Positions 1 to 5,303 of a DNA stretch of 5,483 nt are shown in pieces. Location of the stretch: positions 1 through 5,483 of the forward strand of contig CALBET010000416.1 in NCBI GenBank assembly GCA_937888665.1. The letters run 5' to 3'. This DNA comes from an uncultured Acidobacteriota bacterium (lineage in GTDB: Bacteria; Acidobacteriota; Vicinamibacteria; Vicinamibacterales; UBA8438). Positions within the stretch are counted from its first letter, which is position 1. Each line of letters begins with the position of its first letter. The notes below the pieces were generated by a model. It was given only the letters and a program-made list of their open reading frames with translations, was not told the origin of the DNA and made no database searches. The translations under genes and the position numbers were made by a program.

Positions 1-32
1 CGACCGGTATAGCACAGCCCATTACGCTCTAT

Positions 33-61
33 TTGACCGCATACGGACGGCATGGTACCAT
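33..61 (+). promoter_or_regulatory. Candidate sigma70-type promoter of the initiator tRNA gene
   Basis: A -35-like TTGACC (33-38) is separated by exactly 17 bases from a -10-like TACCAT (56-61). Transcription would start near 68, about 24 bases before the mature tRNA 5' end. The -35 matches the consensus at 5 of 6 positions and the -10 at 4 of 6. The -10 lies inside a perfect 14-base palindrome (50-63, GCATGGTACCATGC). A short AAACG/CGTTT hairpin (66-79) falls in the predicted 5' leader that RNase P would remove. The assignment is inferred from motif spacing and position only. Confidence 0.6.
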
Positions 62-91
62 GCTCAAACGTTAGCGTTTTCAACCAGTTGA

Positions 92-168
92 CGCGGGGTG
101 GAGCAGTATGGTAGCTCGTTGGGCTCATAACCCAAAGGCCGGGGGTTCAAATCCCCCCCCCGCAACCA
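92..168 (+). tRNA. Initiator tRNA-fMet (anticodon CAT)
   Basis: A complete 77-base cloverleaf can be folded by eye, with CCA encoded at 166-168. The acceptor stem pairs 93-98 with 158-163, leaving the unpaired C1 (92) and A72 (164) that mark bacterial initiators. The D stem is 101-104/114-117 and contains the initiator-type A11:U24 pair. The anticodon stem is 119-123/131-135, with the three consecutive G:C pairs typical of tRNA-fMet and anticodon CAT at 126-128. The T stem is five G:C pairs, 141-145/153-157, around the loop TTCAAAT. It delivers formyl-methionine for translation initiation. The C1:A72 mismatch and the GGG/CCC anticodon stem exclude elongator tRNA-Met and the CAT-anticodon tRNA-Ile. 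Confidence 0.97.
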
Positions 169-188
169 CATTCGAAGGCTGTACGATG

Positions 189-218
189 AAAAGGGGTGAC
201 CTGCCGGTCACCCCTTTT
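189..218 (+). terminator. Intrinsic terminator after tRNA-fMet
   Basis: A perfect 13-bp stem pairs 189-201 with 206-218 around the four-base loop TGCC. The stem is GC-rich toward the loop and ends in AAAA on the left and TTTT on the right, followed by CTCG. It begins 20 bases after the encoded CCA. The A/T flanks could let it work on both strands, but the only transcript running into it here is the tRNA. It should separate the tRNA from the downstream acyl-CoA dehydrogenase gene. Confidence 0.9.
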
Positions 219-236
219 CTCGTTCCACGCATTGGC

Positions 237-251
237 GGGGCGACACGCCCC
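237..251 (+). other. Small GC-rich hairpin upstream of the acyl-CoA dehydrogenase gene
   Basis: GGGGCG (237-242) and CGCCCC (246-251) can form a six-pair stem with a three-base loop. It lies 29 bases before the ATG of the next gene and 19 bases before its ribosome binding site. It could be an operator half-site pair or a leader structure, but I recognise no regulator consensus in it. I also find no convincing -35/-10 pair for the dehydrogenase gene between the tRNA terminator and its start. Confidence 0.3.
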
Positions 252-280
252 AGTCCCACCAGTAGCGCACAGGAGTTCAC

Positions 281-2047
281 ATGCACGTGCGATCGCCGCA
301 GTACGGCGCCAGCTTCCTCATCGATCAGGTCTGCCCGGAGGATGTGGTCTGTCCGGAAGACATGAGCGATGACGAACGTCTGCTCATGCGCTCGATCAAG
401 GAGTTCGCCGAACAGGAAGTGGTTCCCCGCTACGACGAGATCGACCGCCGGAACATCGATGTCATCCGCCCACTCTTCAAGAAGGCCGCCGAGCTGGGTC
501 TGTTCATGGCGGAAGTGCCGGAAGCGCTGGGCGGCCTGGGGCTCAGCGTGCTGGCCATTGCCGGCATGAGCGAGTGCCGCTCCTACCTCGGGGGGCTGGC
601 CTCCACCGTGTTCGCGCACCAGGGCATCGGCACATTACCCCTGATCAACTTCGGGACGCCAGATCAGATCGATCGCTACCTGCCCCGGTGCATGGACGGC
701 GACCTCATGGCCGCGTTCGCGCTCACGGAGCCCGGATCCGGCTCAGACGCCATGAACATCACGACCAGCGCGGTCTTGAATGCCGCGGGCACGCACTACG
801 TGGTGAATGGAGCGAAGCAGTGGATCACGAACGCCGGGTGGGCTGACCTGTTCATTCTCTTCGCGAAAATCGACGGCACGGCGTTTTCGGCGTTCCTGCT
901 GGAGCGTCAGACGCCTGGTCTGACCATCGGCGACCACGAGAAGCTGCTGGGCCTGCAGGGGTCGTCGGTGTGCGCGCTGCAGCTCGACGACGTGGCCATT
1001 CCGGTCAACAACCTGCTGGGGGAGGTCGGCAAGGGCCACAAAGTGGCGTTGTGTACCCTGAATCTCGGCCGGATGAAAATGGCGGCCAACTGCGCCGGCA
1101 CGTCCAAGAAGATTCTCGCCGCCACAACGCAGTACGCGATGGAGCGACGACAGTTCGGCCGTCCCATCGCGGAATTCGGGCTCATTCAGCGGAAGCTCGC
1201 CGACATGGCGGCCCGGGCGTACGGGGCCGAATCGGTCGCCTATCGCACCGCAGGACTCGTGTACACAGCGGCCGAAGCCGAGGGCGCTGAGGGCGGCGGC
1301 TCGCTCGACCGCAAGCTGGAGACCCTGGCGGAATTCTCGACCGAGTGCGCGATGGCCAAGGTGATCGGGTCTGAGACATACCACGGGCTCGCCGATGACG
1401 CGCTCCAGGTGTATGGCGGCAACGGGTACAGCGAGGAGTATCCGGCGGCGCGGTGGTATCGCGACTCACGCATCACACGGATCTACGAAGGCACCAGTGA
1501 AATCTGCCGGTTGAGCATCGCGAAGACGATACTCACACGCGCCGAGCGAGGGCGACTCGCCCTTCGCGACGCGGTCGCCGGCCTCACACCGCCGGCCAGA
1601 GAGCCGGCCGGCTCAGACCTGGTCACCCTGCGTGCCGGGGTCGATCGTCTCAAACACCTGTTTCTCTTCGTGATCGGCGAGGTGTGGGAGCAGGTCGAGC
1701 CGCCCCAGCTCCTCGCCCCGACACACCAGCAGTACCTCGGCAGTCTCGCCGATATCGCGATCGAAATCTACCTGGCCGAGAGCACCGTGCTCCGCGTCTC
1801 AAAATTGACCGCGGCTCGCCCCACGTCGGACTTGCGACTGGAGTCAGCGCTGGCAACCCTGGTGTTCTACAAGGCCGCCGACCGCGTCCGGCAGGAGTCG
1901 ACCGAGGTGCTCTGCGCGTTGCTCGACGCCCACCGTCGGCCGGACGCGCTGGACCGCATGACGGCGTGGCTCCCGGCCCCCGTCGGGCTTCTCGAGACCC
2001 GAGCGCTCATCGCCCGCGAACTCGTCGCCCGCCACGGCGTCGTCTAG
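281..2047 (+). CDS. Acyl-CoA dehydrogenase, long VLCAD/FadE-like form (588 aa)
   Basis: This is a cytoplasmic FAD-dependent enzyme that should oxidise acyl-CoA to trans-2-enoyl-CoA, passing electrons to electron-transfer flavoprotein in beta-oxidation. Domains in order are an N-terminal helical domain (about 30-145), a middle beta domain (146-255), a C-terminal helical domain (256-420) and an extra helical tail (about 445-588). That length and tail match the roughly 590-residue VLCAD/Bacillus FadE type, not the usual 380-residue enzymes. Visible motifs are the flavin-contacting ALTEPGSGSD (147-156), WITNAG (181-186), RRQFGRP (289-295) and LQVYGGNGY (375-383). The catalytic base is Glu403 in IYEGTSEI. 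The start is fixed by AGGAG at 271-275, five bases before the ATG, and the near-N-terminal GASFLI resembles FadE homologues. It stands alone after a tRNA terminator, with a repeat starting at its stop. Chain-length preference cannot be read from the sequence. A short-chain or aromatic acyl substrate is possible. Confidence 0.93.
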   Translation: MHVRSPQYGASFLIDQVCPEDVVCPEDMSDDERLLMRSIKEFAEQEVVPRYDEIDRRNIDVIRPLFKKAAELGLFMAEVPEALGGLGLSVLAIAGMSECRSYLGGLASTVFAHQGIGTLPLINFGTPDQIDRYLPRCMDGDLMAAFALTEPGSGSDAMNITTSAVLNAAGTHYVVNGAKQWITNAGWADLFILFAKIDGTAFSAFLLERQTPGLTIGDHEKLLGLQGSSVCALQLDDVAIPVNNLLGEVGKGHKVALCTLNLGRMKMAANCAGTSKKILAATTQYAMERRQFGRPIAEFGLIQRKLADMAARAYGAESVAYRTAGLVYTAAEAEGAEGGGSLDRKLETLAEFSTECAMAKVIGSETYHGLADDALQVYGGNGYSEEYPAARWYRDSRITRIYEGTSEICRLSIAKTILTRAERGRLALRDAVAGLTPPAREPAGSDLVTLRAGVDRLKHLFLFVIGEVWEQVEPPQLLAPTHQQYLGSLADIAIEIYLAESTVLRVSKLTAARPTSDLRLESALATLVFYKAADRVRQESTEVLCALLDAHRRPDALDRMTAWLPAPVGLLETRALIARELVARHGVV

Positions 2048-2135
2048 GCCCAGAGCTCACTTGGGTTGGTTCTGTGGCGCAGGCCATCTGCGAGGCAAGG
2101 CTAGCTAAAGCCTTGCCCCACGGATGTCGACACAA
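2048..2135 (-). repeat. Dispersed twin-hairpin repeat, copy in inverted orientation
   Basis: Read on the minus strand, this stretch matches the repeats at 3944-4083 and 4094-4221. Shared elements in order are TTGTGTCGACA, CGTGGGGCAAGGCT, AGCCTTGCCTCGCAG, GGCCTGCGCCACAG and GTGAGCTCTGGG, or close variants of these. Hairpin one pairs 2094-2102 with 2109-2117. Hairpin two is decayed, pairing 2078-2082 with 2088-2092. Similarity to the other copies continues as far as the TAG stop codon of the upstream acyl-CoA dehydrogenase. The long tail ending in GGTTCCAGGGGAC, seen in the other two copies, is missing here. It resembles REP/BIME-type elements. No T-tract follows the hairpins, so a role as a classical terminator is uncertain. 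Confidence 0.85.
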
Positions 2136-2149
2136 GCGAGGCCAACACC

Positions 2150-2178
2150 TTGGTCACCAGCGGCGGGCGCAGTATAGT
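2150..2178 (+). promoter_or_regulatory. Candidate sigma70-type promoter of glnK-amtB
   Basis: TTGGTC (2150-2155) and TATAGT (2173-2178) are spaced by 17 bases. The -10 matches the consensus at 5 of 6 positions, while the -35 matches only its first three bases. Transcription would begin near 2185, leaving a GC-rich leader of about 75 bases. That leader contains two small possible hairpins (2193-2205 and 2209-2219). I looked for the GG-N10-GC signature of a sigma54 promoter, common upstream of glnK in Proteobacteria, and saw no convincing match between 2048 and 2259. The promoter begins 15 bases after the inverted repeat ends. Confidence 0.5.
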
Positions 2179-2259
2179 GGGCGGCACTCGATGCCGTCTG
2201 TCGGCGGTCGCGGTCCGCGTGTGGACTCTCGACGCGCCCGTCCAACCAAGGAGCGCCCT

Positions 2260-2598
2260 ATGAAGCTCGTGACCGCCATCATCAAACCCCACACCCTTGA
2301 CGAGGTCCGCGACACGCTCTCTCGTCTCGGCGTCACCGGGATGACCGTTACGGAAGTCAAGGGCTTCGGACGCCAGAAGGGGCACACCGAGATCTACCGA
2401 GGCGCCGAATATACGGTCGACTTCATCCCAAAAATCAAGCTGGACATCGTGGTGACCGACGACCAGGCGGAAGCGGTGATCGACGGCATCAAGGGCTCGG
2501 CCAGAACCGGCGCGATCGGCGACGGAAAAATCTTCGTGAGCGATGTCCATCAGGCCGTCCGCATCCGCACCAGCGAGATGGGCGACGACGCCATCTAG
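2260..2598 (+). CDS. glnK: PII nitrogen regulatory protein GlnK/GlnB (112 aa)
   Basis: This small trimeric signal protein senses ATP/ADP and 2-oxoglutarate and regulates nitrogen targets, here most likely the adjacent AmtB channel. The length is exactly that of E. coli GlnB/GlnK. The N-terminal strand MKLVTAIIKP is followed by TGMTVTEVKGFGRQKGH (26-42), whose Gln39 helps bind 2-oxoglutarate. The T-loop (about 37-55) carries YRGAEY with Tyr51, the uridylylation site used by GlnD. Lys58 follows. The B-loop TGAIGDGKI spans 83-91, and the C-terminal RIRT includes Arg101 and Arg103. The start is set by AAGGAG at 2248-2253, six bases before the ATG. The reading frame is open upstream back into the preceding gene, but that extension has no PII-like content. 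The downstream amtB gene, 45 bases away, favours the name glnK over glnB. Tyr51 makes regulation by uridylylation plausible, but no glnD is visible here. Confidence 0.95.
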   Translation: MKLVTAIIKPHTLDEVRDTLSRLGVTGMTVTEVKGFGRQKGHTEIYRGAEYTVDFIPKIKLDIVVTDDQAEAVIDGIKGSARTGAIGDGKIFVSDVHQAVRIRTSEMGDDAI

Positions 2599-2643
2599 CC
2601 GTACGCAGCGCGCGATGTCCTTGACCCCCTAGGAGCCAGACCG

Positions 2644-3942
2644 ATGACCACCCTCACCAGACGTCTCAGCGTGCCGTTCGTCGCCGCTGTACTCATACTC
2701 ATCGTGCCGCGGCTTGCCTCGGCCCAGGACGGGCTCGACACCGGCGACACGGCCTGGATGTTGACCTCGAGCGTCCTCGTGCTCTTCATGACCATCCCCG
2801 GGCTGTCGTTGTTTTATGCGGGCTTGGTCCGATCGAAGAACGTCCTCTCGGTCATGATGCAGTGTTTCGCGCTCACCTGTATGGTGACGGTGCTCTGGAC
2901 CGTGTACGCGTACGGGCTGGCGTTCGGCGACGGTGGCGGCATGAACAACTTCATCGGCTTCGGCAAGATGTTCCTGTCGGGCGTCGGGGTGGACACGATG
3001 TCCGGCACCATTCCCGAATCGGTCTTCCAGATGTTCCAGCTGACGTTCGCCATCATTACGCCGGCGCTGATGGTCGGGGCGTTCGCGGATCGGATGCGAT
3101 TCTCGGCGATGATGCTCTTCATGGCGTTGTGGCTGACCGTGGTCTACGCGCCGGTCGCGCACTGGGTCTGGGGCGGTGGGTTTCTCGGAGCGATGGGCGT
3201 GTTGGACTTCGCTGGTGGCACCGTGGTGCACATCAACGCCGGCATCGCCGCGCTTGTCCTCTGTGTGATTCTCGGAAAGCGCAAAGGCTACCCGGGCACT
3301 CCGATGCCCCCGAACAGTCTCGTGCTGACCGTGGTCGGCGCCTCGATGCTCTGGGTCGGCTGGTTCGGCTTCAACGCCGGCAGCGAGTTGGCGGCCGACG
3401 GCACCGCCGGTATGGCGATGGCGGTCACCCACATCTCCGCGGCGATGGCCGGATTCACCTGGATGCTCATCGAGTGGTCCAGCCGCGGGAAACCGAGCGT
3501 GCTCGGTATCGCCACGGGCGCCGTGGCCGGGCTGGTCGCCATCACACCGGCCTCCGGCTTCGTCGGCCCCGTCGGTGCGCTGGCCATCGGGCTGGCGTCC
3601 GGGGTGTTCTGCTACTGGGGTGCCAACAGTCTGAAACACCGATTCGGCTATGACGACTCGCTCGACGTCTTCGGCGTGCACGGCGTCGGCGGCATCGTCG
3701 GCGCCATTCTGACCGGTGTCTTCGCCTCCAGCACGCTCGGTGGCTCGGTTGACGGCCTGAATATCGGCAACCAGCTGTGGCTGCAGGCGGTCGGGGTGGT
3801 GGTCACGCTCGTCTATTCGGGGGTGCTGACCTTCATCCTGGTCAAGCTCGTCGATAGTCTCATTGGCATCCGAGTGACGGCCGAGGAAGAGCAGATCGGA
3901 CTCGATATCTCGCAGCACAACGAGGTCGGCTTCAACCTGTAA
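2644..3942 (+). CDS. amtB: Ammonium transporter AmtB (432 aa)
   Basis: This trimeric inner-membrane channel of the Amt/Mep/Rh family brings ammonium into the cell. A cleavable signal peptide is likely: RR at 6-7, a hydrophobic stretch at 10-21 and ASA-QD giving cleavage after residue 27. About eleven membrane segments follow. Key E. coli AmtB residues are all present at a constant offset of 28: Phe131 and Phe135 (Phe gate), Trp176 and Ser247 (outer recruitment site), Phe243, the twin histidines His196 and His346 in the pore, and Asp188. Family signatures include DFAGGTVVHINAG (188-200) and FGVHGVGGIVG (343-353). The cytoplasmic tail GIRVTAEEEQIGLDISQHNE is the GlnK-interacting region and is intact. 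AGGAG at 2631-2635, eight bases before the ATG, sets the start. It is almost certainly co-transcribed with glnK. No separate promoter is evident in the 45-base gap. Confidence 0.97.
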   Translation: MTTLTRRLSVPFVAAVLILIVPRLASAQDGLDTGDTAWMLTSSVLVLFMTIPGLSLFYAGLVRSKNVLSVMMQCFALTCMVTVLWTVYAYGLAFGDGGGMNNFIGFGKMFLSGVGVDTMSGTIPESVFQMFQLTFAIITPALMVGAFADRMRFSAMMLFMALWLTVVYAPVAHWVWGGGFLGAMGVLDFAGGTVVHINAGIAALVLCVILGKRKGYPGTPMPPNSLVLTVVGASMLWVGWFGFNAGSELAADGTAGMAMAVTHISAAMAGFTWMLIEWSSRGKPSVLGIATGAVAGLVAITPASGFVGPVGALAIGLASGVFCYWGANSLKHRFGYDDSLDVFGVHGVGGIVGAILTGVFASSTLGGSVDGLNIGNQLWLQAVGVVVTLVYSGVLTFILVKLVDSLIGIRVTAEEEQIGLDISQHNEVGFNL

Positions 3943-3943
3943 A

Positions 3944-4083
3944 CCGGTTCTACGGGCACACGCGGGTGGGGCAAGGCCTGAGCCTTGCCTCGCAGGCCTG
4001 AAGGCCTGCGCCACAGCACCAACCTCAGTGAGCCCCGGGTCTAGCGCTACCGACTCATACAACGACTCATGGTTCCAGGGGAC
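3944..4083 (+). repeat. Dispersed twin-hairpin repeat, direct copy 1
   Basis: This copy starts two bases after the amtB stop codon. Hairpin one is GGCAAGGC (3970-3977), loop CTGA and GCCTTGCC (3982-3989). Hairpin two is CGCAGGCC (3991-3998), loop TGAA and GGCCTGCG (4003-4010). The core at 3966-4020 differs from the core of the next copy (4112-4165) by one substitution and one single-base indel. The shared unit goes beyond the hairpins through CGGGTCTAGCG to GGTTCCAGGGGAC (4071-4083). This copy carries a few extra bases in the tail, including CGACTCAT twice (4051-4058 and 4063-4070). The hairpins could slow or end transcription from amtB, but no T-tract follows them. Confidence 0.9.
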
Positions 4084-4093
4084 AGACCGTAGC

Positions 4094-4221
4094 CCGGTTG
4101 TGTCGACACGCGTGGGGCAAGGCTTGAGCCTTGCCTCGCAGGCTGAAGGCCTGCGCCACAGCACCACCCCTAGTCAGCTCCGGGTCTAGCGACTTATGCA
4201 ACAAAGCATGGTTCCAGGGGA
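4094..4221 (+). repeat. Dispersed twin-hairpin repeat, direct copy 2
   Basis: This is a second copy in the same orientation as copy 1, only ten bases beyond it. It keeps the palindrome GTGTCGACAC (4100-4109), which copy 1 has lost. Hairpin one pairs 4116-4123 with 4128-4135. Hairpin two pairs 4137-4143 with 4149-4155. The tail ends in GGTTCCAGGGGAC, whose last base (4222) is already the first plus-strand base of the complemented stop codon of the convergent dehydrogenase gene. The two copies together occupy nearly all of the 279-base gap between the convergent genes. No other gene or RNA is apparent in that gap. Confidence 0.9.
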
Positions 4222-5289
4222 CTAGTCCAGGGCGGCGATCACGGCGGCCGTCATCTCCGCCGTCGTCGCGGTCCCTCCCAAATCACCGGTTTGCACCTCC
4301 CCCACCGCCAGCACCCGCTCCACGGCCAGGACCAGCGCCTCGGCCGCCGTCGTCTCTTCGAGATGCTCCAGCATCATCGCGCCGGTCAGGATCTGCGCGA
4401 TCGGGTTGGCCACCCCCCGACCAGCGATGTCGGGCGCCGAGCCATGTACCGGCTCGAACATGGACGGCTGCGCGCGGTCAGGATTCAGATTGGCGCCCGG
4501 CGCGAGCCCGATCGAGCCGGCGATCGCGGGTCCGAGGTCGGAGAGAATGTCCCCGAACAAGTTGCTGGCCACGATCACGTCGAACCAGTCAGGATGCTGG
4601 ACGAGATGCGCCGACAGAATGTCGATGTGATACTGGTCGGTTCGCACATCGGGATACTCGGCCGCCATGGCCTGAAACCGTTCGTCCCAGAACGGCATGG
4701 TGTGGATGATGCCGTTCGACTTCGTGGCCGAGGTCAGGTGTCGGGCCGGGCGTGTTCGCGCCAGGTCGAACGCGTAGCGCAAGACCCGGTCGACTCCCAC
4801 CCGGGTGAACACCGACTGCTGCACCGCGAGCTCCTCCGGGGTCCCTGCATAGAGGCGTCCGCCAATTTCGGAGTACTCGCCCTCGTTGTTCTCGCGCACG
4901 ATGACGAAGTTGATGTCGTCGGGGCCGCGATCGGCCAGCGGCGTGCGCACGCCGGGTAGCAGCCGGACTGGCCGCAGATTGACGTACTGGGCGAACCGCC
5001 GCCGGATCGGGATCAGCAGTCCCCACAACGACACGTGGTCGGCTACCCCCGGATAGCCGATGGCCCCCAGAAAAATGGCGTCGTGCGTCGCCAACTCCTC
5101 GATCGATCCACTGCCGGTCATACTGCCGGTGCTGGCGTGCAACTCGCACGACCAGTCGAAATCGGTCCATTCACACGAGAAGTCAAGCCGCCGTCCCACC
5201 GTATCGATCACCGACCGGGCGGCCGGGACCACTTCCTTGCCAATGCCGTCGCCAGGAATCACCGCGACTCGATGCACCCTCTCTGTCAT
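4222..5289 (-). CDS. dmlA: D-malate/tartrate dehydrogenase (decarboxylating), DmlA/TtuC type (355 aa)
   Basis: This cytoplasmic enzyme belongs to the isocitrate/isopropylmalate dehydrogenase family. It should oxidise and decarboxylate a 2-hydroxy acid with NAD+ and a divalent metal, for example D-malate to pyruvate and CO2. IPGDGIGKEV (11-20) is the N-terminal signature. Substrate-binding arginines fit Arg96, Arg106 (in NLRPVRL) and Arg132 (in VREN). Tyr139 and Lys190 (in SATKSNG) are the catalytic pair. Asp223, Asp247 and Asp251 (in NLFGDILSDLGP) bind the metal. DHVSLWGLL (84-92) and QYVNLRPVRLLPGV match E. coli DmlA as I remember it, and this separates it from LeuB proper. GGGAGGA lies just upstream of the ATG, with an unusually short gap of about three bases from GGAGG. 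No better start is seen. It follows a CoA-transferase gene by 14 bases, so the two are probably one operon. Preference among D-malate, tartrate and isopropylmalate remains open. Confidence 0.9.
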   Translation of the reverse strand: MTERVHRVAVIPGDGIGKEVVPAARSVIDTVGRRLDFSCEWTDFDWSCELHASTGSMTGSGSIEELATHDAIFLGAIGYPGVADHVSLWGLLIPIRRRFAQYVNLRPVRLLPGVRTPLADRGPDDINFVIVRENNEGEYSEIGGRLYAGTPEELAVQQSVFTRVGVDRVLRYAFDLARTRPARHLTSATKSNGIIHTMPFWDERFQAMAAEYPDVRTDQYHIDILSAHLVQHPDWFDVIVASNLFGDILSDLGPAIAGSIGLAPGANLNPDRAQPSMFEPVHGSAPDIAGRGVANPIAQILTGAMMLEHLEETTAAEALVLAVERVLAVGEVQTGDLGGTATTAEMTAAVIAALD

Positions 5290-5303
5290 GGTCCTCCCGC
5301 TCG

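Noticed and set aside
92..168. tRNA gene as an attachment site for an integrated element
   Set aside because: No duplicated tRNA 3' end, integrase or phage/plasmid gene is visible in the window, and the genes to the right are housekeeping in type.
108..365. Open frame running through the tRNA and terminator
   Set aside because: It overlaps the tRNA-fMet gene and its terminator, and the protein has no meaningful content.
2180..2197. Possible sigma54 promoter around GGCAC...TGCC upstream of glnK
   Set aside because: The spacing from GG to GC is two bases too short for a sigma54 element, and the TTGC part is not present.
1684..2259. In-frame upstream extension of the glnK reading frame to a 304-residue protein
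   Set aside because: The extension is Arg/Pro-rich shadow sequence across the acyl-CoA dehydrogenase 3' end and the repeat. AAGGAG at 2248-2253 and the exact 112-residue PII length fix the start at 2260.
2629..4167. A 512-codon open frame on the minus strand, antisense to amtB
   Set aside because: It is His/Arg/Asp/Gly-rich with no recognisable domain, as expected opposite a GC-rich membrane-protein gene. Its first codons lie inside the repeat copies. amtB on the other strand has complete family motifs.
3944..4222. CRISPR array or tandem repeat RNA locus
   Set aside because: There are only two direct units of about 130-140 bases, with a 10-base spacer and no short regular repeats or cas genes.
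4131..4959. Plus-strand open frames opposite dmlA
   Set aside because: They are compositionally biased shadows. The minus-strand dmlA frame shows all catalytic and metal-binding residues.
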